A stretch of 7,550 bases of DNA from Planctomyces sp. (GCA_005809115.1 SYLK01000794.1:1-7550); one strand, 5' to 3'; numbered from the stretch's first letter, positions 1 to 5,642 are shown. Translations and numbers: made by a program. The notes: generated by a model not told the origin, from the sequence alone.

Positions 1-355
1 GCTGCTTGGCCAGATACTTCAGCAGAAACGTGGCGCCTCCTTTGCTGACGACGCCATACTCATGCGATACAACAAACGCACTGGCTTTCGGATGGACACT
101 GCCGCTCAGAGAGTTCTCCGACAGTGTCAACGGTATCTCGACCATCGACGAACTTCCTCGATCCCCCGGCACCTGAGCCCAGGCTTTGGCGGTGGCAACG
201 TTCCTGAGCAGCTTGGGCTCGGATGTTTCGGCGGATTCACTGAAATTGGTCTGAACCCGGTCGCCCGATTTCAGAACCCACACGAAGTGGGCACTGGCGA
301 CCGAATTGAAGCACAGGCAGAGCAGCAGCGAGGATGTCTGAAGGGTTCGTTTCAC
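1..355 (-). CDS. Secreted DUF4198-type protein, 5' part only
   Basis: The reading frame runs leftward from a GTG at 355 and is open to the window edge, giving 118 complete codons. The protein starts VKRTLQTSSLLLCLCFNSVASA, a short signal peptide with an ASA cleavage site, and the mature part begins HFVWVLKSGDRVQTNFSESAE. The His-Phe-Val-Trp start, the FSESAE stretch and a later VVSHEYGVVSKGG segment match, from memory, a planctomycete family of DUF4198/NikM-like periplasmic beta-sandwich proteins. Some DUF4198 relatives sit with metal uptake genes, but nothing here shows a substrate. No in-frame ATG lies just upstream and the ribosome binding site is weak, so the start rests on the signal peptide. 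The C-terminal part is outside the window. The family call is from sequence style, not a search. Confidence 0.72.
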   Translation of the reverse strand, partial: MKRTLQTSSLLLCLCFNSVASAHFVWVLKSGDRVQTNFSESAETSEPKLLRNVATAKAWAQVPGDRGSSSMVEIPLTLSENSLSGSVHPKASAFVVSHEYGVVSKGGATFLLKYLAKQ

Positions 356-449
356 GGGATGACTTTCGTTGAGCAGAGATTTTTCGGCGTGTGTTCGATC
401 GTGACCACACGATCGAGTTTGGTGCTGAGTCGGCAGTCTTAGAGGCTCT

Positions 450-479
450 CACAAAACCGGGACACACAAAACCGGGACA
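450..479. repeat. 15-bp perfect tandem duplication
   Basis: CACAAAACCGGGACA occurs at 450-464 and again, directly adjoining and identical, at 465-479. The second copy continues into GGCACTCTTTT and forms the left arm of the inverted repeat ending at 543. A duplication of the arm edge suggests slippage or an insertion footprint. Confidence 0.85.
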
Positions 480-543
480 GGCACTCTTTTGTAGTCATAT
501 TTCGCAGGATTTTTCGCAGTACCCCGGGAGCCGGTCCCGGTTT
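469..543. repeat. REP-like imperfect inverted repeat
   Basis: AAACCGGGAC at 469-478 is perfectly complementary to GTCCCGGTTT at 534-543. The match continues imperfectly: the left arm reads on as AGGCACTC and the reverse complement of the right arm as CGGCTC. Between the arms lies a spacer of about 55 bp. The left-arm core GGGACAGGCACTCTTTT resembles the arm of the element at 5549-5642 (GGGACTGGCTCATTTT), so both may belong to one class of short dispersed palindromes. No transposase is nearby to explain its movement. Confidence 0.6.
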
Positions 544-555
544 CGTCAGCGCCGC

Positions 556-1415
556 TTAGTCAGTTGCAGCAGAGGTGTGTCTGTTTTGAATGGATCCGTG
601 CGCTGACTTCAGCTCAAACACGAATCTCTGGCCGTCTGAATCTGTCACGGTAGCCATCAGCATTGATGCCATATTATAGATCGCGGGAACAGGATTTCTC
701 GCAACAGGCGACATGCCAGTCGCCTGCATCTGCGATGCGAACGCCGCCTCGTTGTCGATCTCGAACCCCTGAAAATCAGTGGCTTCGATCTCAATCCGAT
801 GGTTTCCCACGACCGGGCCGCTGTCGGTGCCGTCCAGGAGATCTCGCAGGCCGGTCCTGCCGGAACCGGGCCCCAAGATGGCTCCGTTGTGCGGGTTCCC
901 GGTGGACAACGATCCCCACAGGTCGCCACTCCCTGTCGAGAATGCATAGGTTCCGGGCGCACGATTGCTGGCATCGCACGGGGCAACGGGAATCTGACGC
1001 CGACACAAAGGGGGGGGGAAATGGATCCAGGGATCCGCTGCTGTGCTGCCATCATGCTGACGGCATCGCTGTTACCCAGTGCCGGATTGCAGAGAGTGAA
1101 TGTGCTGGTCTGCTCCAGGAAGGCCAGGATGGCCACGAACGCACTTGCCCGGGAGAGCGTCCCGGTTCCGCCCACTTCCGTCGCCGGAAACAGTGTGAAG
1201 GCATCTTGGTCGTTGTGAACTGTCAGCGCAATCTGTTTCAGATTGTTCCTGCACTGAGTCCACCGGGCGGCCTCCCGCGCCTGCTGTACGGCCGGCAGCA
1301 GCAGGGCAGTCAGGATCGCGATGATCGCAATCACAACCAGTAATTCAATGAGCGTGAACCCGCGCCGGCGGGTCTGCAGACAGCGACACTTTGTTCGGTC
1401 TCCACACAGGAACAC
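556..1415 (-). pseudogene. Chimeric, frameshifted DUF1559 / lipoprotein remnant
   Basis: Read leftward from a GTG at 1415, the first about 132 residues are a typical DUF1559 N-terminus: prepilin-like RRRG followed by FTLIELLVVIAIIAIL, then LLPAVQQAREAARWTQCRNNLKQIAL. The frame breaks at a run of nine G (1010-1018, C on the coding strand). One extra base there would join it to the frame ending with TAA at 558-556. That second frame continues as DUF1559-like sequence (APGTYAFSTGS, NGAI, GRTGLRDLLDGT). Just after DGT (about 826) it turns into the C-terminal half of a carboxypeptidase-regulatory-like lipoprotein: DSGPVVGNHRIEIEATDF, then NPVPAIYN and FVFELKS. The DUF1559 C-terminus (SNTLL and the His...ADGS region) and the lipoprotein's own signal are missing. 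Repaired, it would encode about 286 residues. I infer a deletion between two adjacent genes plus a frameshift. The frameshift alone could be a homopolymer read error; the chimera could not. The GTG start has no good ribosome binding site. Confidence 0.75.
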
Positions 1416-1521
1416 AAGAAATACTCGACCGACACACTGTCGATCGAACCTGCTTGTGCTGAGCGTGGCTGGCTACCTGACCATGTCTCTGGCTGGCTGC
1501 TGCCTCAGCGGTCAAAATCTG

Positions 1522-1552
1522 CTGAAACAGATCCGACGGTTTCAGACCGTCG
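1522..1552 (-). terminator. Hairpin after the 51-residue gene, possible terminator
   Basis: CGACGGT at 1534-1540 pairs perfectly with ACCGTCG at 1546-1552 around a 5-nt loop. On the minus strand it starts 5 nt after the stop codon of the gene ending at 1558. It is followed by only moderately U-rich sequence (GATCTGTTTC), so it is not a textbook terminator. A second 7-bp stem, CTGAAAC at 1522-1528 with GTTTCAG at 1539-1545, shares bases with the first, so the two cannot form together. Confidence 0.4.
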
Positions 1553-1557
1553 TTCAT

Positions 1558-1713
1558 TCATTCTTTGAGACGCTCTGGCTTACAGAGCAGCTTTTTGTCA
1601 TTGGCTGCGCGTCCGCATTTTGTGCAGACATGCGAGGCATCACGCACATGCTGCCGATAGAGTCGGAAATCCGCTTTCAGGAGTTGCTTCATTTCACAAA
1701 GCGTTTTCGACAT
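1558..1713 (-). CDS. Small cysteine-rich protein with CXXC (51 residues)
   Basis: The protein runs from ATG at 1713 to TGA at 1560-1558. It starts MSKTLCEMKQLLKADF and contains VCTKCGRAAN at residues 29-38 and LLCKPERL at 42-49. Its four cysteines (C6, C30, C33, C44) with a central CXXC suggest a small metal-binding fold, such as a zinc-ribbon-like knuckle, but this is inference. The net charge is basic. I recall similar short planctomycete proteins with the layout SLC-x-MK...VC-x-KCGR-AN-K...LCKP, with no known function. The frame is open upstream to an ATG at 1848. The start at 1713 is preferred because the extra 45 residues look like non-coding sequence and contain several dyads in DNA. 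The ribosome binding site is weak (GGAACG). A hairpin follows the stop. It could act as a nucleic-acid-associated or redox protein; the sequence does not decide. Confidence 0.6.
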   Translation of the reverse strand: MSKTLCEMKQLLKADFRLYRQHVRDASHVCTKCGRAANDKKLLCKPERLKE

Positions 1714-1758
1714 GGGTTCGCGTTCCGACTGCTGGACACCGAAACAAGAGGCCGAAAG

Positions 1759-1859
1759 GGGTCCTGGACCCGTTTCCCGGAAAATCCCAGGATCATTGAT
1801 CCAGTGCCAGTGTGCTGTAGCGACGAGTTCTGGCGAAGCCAGTGACACTGAGACTCAGT
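1759..1859. promoter_or_regulatory. Cluster of four short perfect dyads upstream of the 51-residue gene
   Basis: Four perfect inverted repeats, each 13 bp in total, lie in about 100 bp: GGGTCC-T-GGACCC (1759-1771), GGATC-ATT-GATCC (1790-1802), CTGGC-GAA-GCCAG (1830-1842) and ACTGAG-A-CTCAGT (1847-1859). Their sequences differ, so they are not copies of one operator. They sit 46 to 146 bp upstream of the minus-strand ATG at 1713, where promoter or 5' leader elements would be expected. The functional role is inferred. Confidence 0.3.
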
Positions 1860-1940
1860 CGCACCATGATATCACGCGACTTGCTGCTGTCAATGGCCAG
1901 GAGACAGATTTTCACGCGGTCGGAAATTCCGGTGCGATTC

Positions 1941-1975
1941 GGGCAGCGGGCAGCTGGCAGCGGGCAGCGGGCAGC
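1941..1975. repeat. Five-unit GGGCAGC heptamer array
   Basis: Units of seven bases run without interruption: GGGCAGC twice, TGGCAGC once, GGGCAGC twice. The array begins 21 bp beyond the stop codon of the propeller gene (stop at 1998-1996), in the gap before the 51-residue gene. Short heptamer arrays of this kind are common between genes in planctomycetes and cyanobacteria. No function is evident. Confidence 0.85.
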
Positions 1976-1995
1976 GAAACTGTCGATCTGCATGA

Positions 1996-3036
1996 TCAGC
2001 GCGACAATGCGGGCAGGAACAGGTCCACGTGATCGTGCATCGTGTAAAGCCGGAATCCCGTGCCATCCTGCACGAGAATGCCACTGGACCGGTTGTCAGG
2101 TATCGGAAACAGGGGGTTCCCGGAGTATTTCCGCCAATGGATCAGGTCATCGGATGTAGCGAGCGAGGTGCTCCATTGGCGAGGTTTGGTGGGCGTCCCC
2201 GTTCCGTGCAGCACGGCCAGATATCGGCCCCCGTGCACAACCACCTGATTCATGGCGATCATCAGCGCATCGCAGGCATCCGGACCTGGTACCAGAACCG
2301 GCTGATCCACGACGTTCTGCCACACTTTCAGATCAGTCGATCGCGCGAGCCAGATCCCCGCGTCGCGGCGTTCATAAAACAGATTCCAGACTCCCTTGTC
2401 GAACAACGCCGTGGGAGTTCCGTACGGACCAGCCGCAATTGGTTCTCCCGTCGTGAGACGGATGTCGAGAGTTCCCAGGCGGGTCCACTGAATCCCGTCC
2501 GGTGATTCGAGCAGCTGTGCCTGGTCGTGCAGGCCTTCTGCAAACATCAGCCATCGATCTGCTTCACGGACAATCATCATGTCCTCGATCCAGAGGTCTT
2601 CGATCAGTGGCCGATCACTGAACCGATTCCAGGCGATTCCGTCGGTCGACGTGGCATATCCCAGTCTCATCAACGGGGGCGTGACGTCGGGATCATACCC
2701 GGTGTACCACATTTTCCAGATGTGGCCGTCGCGCAGGATCCAGCCTCGCTCGCGGATCTTCGCATCCCAGTGTCCCGGGCGTCCGCTGAAAATCGGATTC
2801 CTCGGCGATGGCCGCAGATCCCGCAGGCTGGCCGGAATTTCTTCCGCGACCACCCGCGGAAGCCCCGGGGCCAGCAGCGATACACCGGGAGTCAGCAGGA
2901 GCAGCCAGATCAGCACCGGCAGCAGCAACACTCCTCGCCCCCGGACTCTGCGATTGTCCCCTCGCCCCCGGACTCGGGGGAGCGGGTCCGGGTTTGGACA
3001 GGACTCTGCAGCCGAACTGGCCTCGGGGGTGTTCAT
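1996..3036 (-). CDS. Secreted five-bladed beta-propeller, glycosidase-like protein
   Basis: This is a 346-residue protein. Residues about 36-65 form a strong hydrophobic export signal (VLLLPVLIWLLLL...), followed by VVAEEIPASLRDL. The rest shows the repeated blade pattern of the GH43/GH32/GH130-type propeller: WILRDGHIWKMWYTGY (99-114), LGYATSTDGIAW (125-136), LLESPDGIQW (175-184), WLARSTDLKVW (229-239) and SLATSDDLIHW (291-301) with NPLF after it. Candidate acidic active-site residues by position are D91 in GHWD, E151/D152 in WIEDMMIV and E222 in FYERRD. These are guesses, so hydrolytic activity is not certain. Planctomycete relatives are often just named glycosylase. The ATG at 3036 overlaps the protease stop (ATGA), which supports this start and translational coupling. 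Residues about 19-35 (RVRGRGDNRRVRGRG) are encoded by a REP-like palindrome, giving an unusually long basic stretch before the signal. A GTG at codon 36 is an alternative start. Confidence 0.72.
   Translation of the reverse strand: MNTPEASSAAESCPNPDPLPRVRGRGDNRRVRGRGVLLLPVLIWLLLLTPGVSLLAPGLPRVVAEEIPASLRDLRPSPRNPIFSGRPGHWDAKIRERGWILRDGHIWKMWYTGYDPDVTPPLMRLGYATSTDGIAWNRFSDRPLIEDLWIEDMMIVREADRWLMFAEGLHDQAQLLESPDGIQWTRLGTLDIRLTTGEPIAAGPYGTPTALFDKGVWNLFYERRDAGIWLARSTDLKVWQNVVDQPVLVPGPDACDALMIAMNQVVVHGGRYLAVLHGTGTPTKPRQWSTSLATSDDLIHWRKYSGNPLFPIPDNRSSGILVQDGTGFRLYTMHDHVDLFLPALSR
2933..2990. repeat. REP-like palindrome inside the propeller gene
   Basis: CCTCGCCCCCGGACTC occurs at 2933-2948 and identically at 2960-2975, a period of 27 bp, or exactly nine codons. 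The second copy is half of a palindrome, CCCCCG (2965-2970) with CGGGGG (2975-2980) and loop GACT, with further pairing outward (CCC 2959-2961 with GGG 2984-2986). It resembles the dispersed bacterial palindrome typified by CTCGCCCCCGG...CGGGGGAG, usually found between genes. Here it lies in the coding frame and yields the RVRGRG repeats. Confidence 0.7.
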
Positions 3037-4004
3037 CGGGAGGAGTCCTTTGCGGCGGTCGGTGCCGGAGCTGCCGAATTCATTCGCCTCGGCGGTTCCA
3101 GATAGTGAAAGCCGGTGTTCGGATTGGTCCGATCAAAGGCAAAGGCATCGCGGTTTCTGAGGAAGTGCTTCAGATAGGAAATGGGAATGGCAAACCCCAG
3201 CCCTTCACCGAACGTCAGCTTCATATTGATCACGCCCACAACCTGTCCTCGGGAATTGAACAACGGGCCTCCGCTGTTTCCGGGATTGATCTGGGCGGTG
3301 GTCTGGATATAGACAATTCCGTCCAGATTGCGATTACGGGTACTGACGATTCCTTCAGAGACGGATCTCTCGAGTCCCAGAGGGCTTCCGATCGCAAACA
3401 CACTGTCGCCTTCGCGGTGCGAATCGTCATCCGCGATCGATATGGCGCGAAACTGCAGATCCTTCTGCGGGGGAATCTCGAGCAGTGCCAGATCGAAATA
3501 GGGGTTCAATGCCAGGATCCGCACGTCACGAATCGCGACGCGTTCGAAGTCCTCGTTGTCACCCCGATGAAAAATCGTGACGGCAATCCTGGTCTGCCCT
3601 TCCACGACATGGTAATTCGTGACACAGTAGCCTCGATCGTTGATGATGAATCCTGACCCCAGACCATCCGGCGTCTGAATCAGCACAACTCCCTCACCGA
3701 ACAGAGTGACGAGCTCCTTGACTGTCCGTTCCGGCAGATCGGCGGTCGTGAAGACGCCATCCGCGGCCATGGGAGTCGCAGCGGTCACCGGCTCCTTCGT
3801 CACGCGTTCCGCGATCTGGTCGACCGGAATTCGAATTACGTCGACTCCCACGTCGACGAACAGCGTATCGGGCCGGACCTTCAGAACATCTCCGTCAATC
3901 CTCTGACCGGACTTCAGCACGATCGTGTCTGCCGGCAGGAACGTGCTCACCTGAAAGCATAACAGGCCACAGGCAATCCGGATCAGTTTTTGACATACTT
4001 TCAC
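3033..4004 (-). CDS. Secreted trypsin-like serine protease, HtrA-type catalytic domain without PDZ
   Basis: From GTG at 4004 the protein has 323 residues. Residues 1-25 (VKVCQKLIRIACGLLCFQVSTFLPA) form a signal peptide. A small beta-rich segment follows at 26-68 (DTIVLKSGQRIDGDVL...VDVIRIPVDQIAERV), seen in other planctomycete exported proteins. The catalytic domain spans about 92-282 with a complete triad: H132 in TNYHVV, D171 in YFDLALLEI and S244 in GNSGGPL. GSGFIINDRGYCVTN and AIGSPLGL also fit the DegP/HtrA class. After about residue 285 there is only a short Pro/Ala-rich tail, so the PDZ domains of true DegP are absent. The likely role is periplasmic proteolysis or quality control. An ATG at 4145 in the same frame would add 47 residues and overlap the upstream gene. 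The GTG is preferred because GGAG lies 8 nt before it and the signal peptide starts there. The stop overlaps the next gene's start by ATGA. Confidence 0.85.
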   Translation of the reverse strand: MKVCQKLIRIACGLLCFQVSTFLPADTIVLKSGQRIDGDVLKVRPDTLFVDVGVDVIRIPVDQIAERVTKEPVTAATPMAADGVFTTADLPERTVKELVTLFGEGVVLIQTPDGLGSGFIINDRGYCVTNYHVVEGQTRIAVTIFHRGDNEDFERVAIRDVRILALNPYFDLALLEIPPQKDLQFRAISIADDDSHREGDSVFAIGSPLGLERSVSEGIVSTRNRNLDGIVYIQTTAQINPGNSGGPLFNSRGQVVGVINMKLTFGEGLGFAIPISYLKHFLRNRDAFAFDRTNPNTGFHYLEPPRRMNSAAPAPTAAKDSSR

Positions 4005-4034
4005 AGGGAATTCTCCGTCCGCAGGGGGGCCTGA

Positions 4035-4056
4035 CGGTCGGACGTTCGTCCGGCCG
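4035..4056. other. Intercistronic hairpin
   Basis: CGGTCGGAC (4035-4043) pairs with GTCCGGCCG (4048-4056) around a GTTC loop, with one T-G wobble on the plus strand (a C-A mismatch on the minus strand). It lies in the 104-bp gap between the cytochrome-like lipoprotein gene and the protease gene. Without a U-run it is not a convincing terminator. It could mark an mRNA processing or stability site that lets the two genes be expressed at different levels. Confidence 0.35.
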
Positions 4057-4108
4057 CGGTTGTCCATCCGAACGCTGCCTCCGTCCGGGAACTGCTTTCC
4101 GTCGATGT

Positions 4109-5326
4109 TCAGTCGTTCTTGTATTGTGAGTGACACGCCTGGCATGTGGTAGAAATCTTTGACAGGGAAACCTGATAAGCGGAGAAATCCGGGGCATCGG
4201 CCGCTGTGTGAATGGCCATCGCTGCGTCCACAACGGTCTGGCCGAACTTCACGAATTCACCGTCATCGGCGAACCCATAATCCGGCCTGGTCACGAGATG
4301 CGCCATGGTCGCCAGGATCGCAGCCTCGTGTTTCACCATGCTCCGGTTCTTCGTCAAGGCGCCTTCGCTGCCCGCTTCGGTTCGCAGTCGGGTCTCCGCT
4401 TCTTCCATCCGCATCATGACCAGACGCATTTCCGACACGTCGGAAAAGGAGCTTTTGGTCGGCGGATCCGGCAGGTCCGTGGGCCGGGAACCGCTCAGAA
4501 TTTCCGCCAGCGACTCGAACAGCGCCAGCAGTCTCCGCTGGTCCTTCGGGCCGCGCTGCAGCGGCGCTTCATTCATTCGTCTGGCGATATCCCGGACATA
4601 GGCCGCGCGGTCCTTCCAGCCGATGCGGGTCGGATGCTCGAGTGCCACTCCGGCCAGCACTCCCAGTGTGGCTGCTTTCTGCGGGATCATCAGCATGGAC
4701 GAATTGTAACTGCCCGTCGTCTGCACCGTTTCATTCAGAAAATTCCTGATATTGGTCACTTCCTCGTTCAGATCCTCAATCGGCAGCAGGTCGCTCCACC
4801 TCGCACCGGCTGCAGCCGTGGCCGTTTCGGAACCCGTGGTGGGCAAGGTCCCGGGGACATTCGCAGGCTCCGGGGATCGGGTCTCGGGGACCGAATCACT
4901 CGGATCGGAAACCACAGGAGGGGATTCAGTGGCCCCGGACACCGGACCGGCCGACGAATCAACAGGGACAGCCGGAGTGCCGCGCATCGCGACGGCAATC
5001 GGATCGTCAAAAAACACATCGTACGGCACGTCGCCGAACCATTTCTGGCCGGTTTCATCCACGTAGACTTCATCCCGTCCGCGGCTCGACCGGGCACGCG
5101 ATGCGTTGCCGGAGTCCGGATTGCCCCCGGCGTCAGCGGGCGATCCGTCGGCAACCGCCGGCGCACCGACGACCCCGTCGGATTCGGCTGAGGACGCATC
5201 CGGTGTCGATGCACCACCTCCACATCCGACTGCTGCCAGCAATCCGAACGCTGCCAGCAATCCGACGATGCCCGGGATGACGATCGCACAGACAGACTCA
5301 CGCGGGCGAAAATTTCGGGTGCTCAT
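4109..5326 (-). CDS. Lipoprotein with C-terminal cytochrome c'-like heme domain
   Basis: From ATG at 5326 the protein has 405 residues. The N-terminus (residues 1-34) is a lipoprotein signal ending LLAAVGC, so C35 would be lipidated. Residues 36-176 are a low-complexity Ser/Pro/Ala/Asp linker interrupted by an ordered-looking stretch, DEVYVDETGQKWFGDVPYDVFFDDP (85-109, key residues W96, GDVPYD and DDP). Residues 177-405 are mostly helical and end in CQACH (C395, C398, H399) seven residues before the C-terminus. This is the placement of the covalent heme site in cytochrome c', a four-helix bundle. A role in electron transfer or in gas or redox sensing at the membrane surface is inferred. The start is set by GAGGT about 6 nt upstream and by the signal. 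The frame stays open to 5470, but that extension reads through a CATGC repeat and the promoter region. It is first in a possible operon with the protease and propeller genes. Confidence 0.78.
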   Translation of the reverse strand: MSTRNFRPRESVCAIVIPGIVGLLAAFGLLAAVGCGGGASTPDASSAESDGVVGAPAVADGSPADAGGNPDSGNASRARSSRGRDEVYVDETGQKWFGDVPYDVFFDDPIAVAMRGTPAVPVDSSAGPVSGATESPPVVSDPSDSVPETRSPEPANVPGTLPTTGSETATAAAGARWSDLLPIEDLNEEVTNIRNFLNETVQTTGSYNSSMLMIPQKAATLGVLAGVALEHPTRIGWKDRAAYVRDIARRMNEAPLQRGPKDQRRLLALFESLAEILSGSRPTDLPDPPTKSSFSDVSEMRLVMMRMEEAETRLRTEAGSEGALTKNRSMVKHEAAILATMAHLVTRPDYGFADDGEFVKFGQTVVDAAMAIHTAADAPDFSAYQVSLSKISTTCQACHSQYKND

Positions 5327-5414
5327 GATTGACCTCAGAACCAGGCAGATCAGCCAGACCGCCCGCGTACATCCACGTCGCGCCGGGAACGGCCGCGGAA
5401 AAGCCTCGCCGTAA

Positions 5415-5444
5415 ATTGTACGACAGTCGAAGCCTGCATGCCAT
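5415..5444 (-). promoter_or_regulatory. Candidate sigma-70 promoter for the cytochrome-like gene
   Basis: On the minus strand, ATGGCA (5444-5439, four of six matches to TTGACA) is separated by 18 bp from TACAAT (5420-5415, five of six matches to TATAAT). Transcription would start near 5408, leaving a leader of about 80 nt before the ATG at 5326. The -35 lies inside the CATGC array. This is a consensus match by eye only. Confidence 0.4.
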
Positions 5445-5461
5445 GCCATGCCATGCCATCC
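5437..5461. repeat. CATGC pentamer array
   Basis: Four perfect CATGC units (5437-5456) are followed by a variant CATCC (5457-5461). The array overlaps the putative -35 of the minus-strand promoter. Simple pentamer repeats can change length by slippage, but adding units would leave the same -35 hexamer in place, so a strong effect on expression is not assured. Confidence 0.85.
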
Positions 5462-5548
5462 TGACGCCACCTCACCGGTTCAGGCACTTAACCGGTCCAG
5501 CACTTCACCGGACCGGCGGCGACTCCGGACGGAGAATTCTGAAAGGAG

Positions 5549-5642
5549 GGGGACTGGCTCATTTTCCCCGGAAATAAGCACGGCCACAACCAGACAGATC
5601 GACTCATGCAGGCGAATACGCCGGGAAAATGAGCCAGTCCCC
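5549..5642. repeat. 94-bp REP/MITE-like element with perfect 20-bp inverted arms
   Basis: GGGGACTGGCTCATTTTCCC at 5549-5568 is the exact reverse complement of 5623-5642, with a 54-bp spacer. The arms also contain CCGG edges (an extra C on the left). The motif GGGACTGGCTCATTTT is, from memory, a widespread intergenic repeat type in planctomycete genomes, likely moved by a transposase acting elsewhere. No flanking target duplication is obvious. As RNA it would fold into a long stem, so it might also end or protect transcripts. Confidence 0.8.

Larger units (their letters stand above)
356..555. other. Intergenic region with a REP-like element
   Basis: This 200-bp stretch separates the broken DUF1559 gene from the DUF4198-type gene, both on the minus strand. 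No convincing coding sequence is present. It holds a 15-bp tandem duplication and an imperfect inverted repeat (listed separately). No clear sigma-70 promoter for the gene starting at 355 could be picked out. Confidence 0.6.

Noticed and set aside
62..442. Plus-strand open frame at the left edge
   Set aside because: It is opposite the DUF4198-type gene, which has a signal peptide and family motifs.
450..479. CRISPR-like direct repeats
   Set aside because: Only two adjoining 15-bp copies with no spacers, and no cas genes.
1714..1848. N-terminal extension of the 51-residue protein to an ATG at 1848
   Set aside because: The added 45 residues lack protein character, overlap a cluster of DNA dyads, and would precede the recognisable MSKTLC start.
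2808..3656. Long plus-strand open frame (282 codons)
   Set aside because: It lies opposite the protease and propeller genes, has no recognisable domain, and its composition is that of an antisense frame.
4005..4145. N-terminal extension of the protease
   Set aside because: It would overlap the upstream gene and bury the signal peptide. The GTG at 4004 has GGAG at suitable distance.
4208..5191. Long plus-strand open frame (327 codons)
   Set aside because: It is the antisense shadow of the cytochrome-like lipoprotein gene, rich in Arg and His as expected, without a start signal or domain.
5327..5470. N-terminal extension of the cytochrome-like lipoprotein
   Set aside because: It would translate the CATGC repeat and promoter and bury the lipoprotein signal 48 residues inside. 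The ATG at 5326 has a good ribosome binding site.
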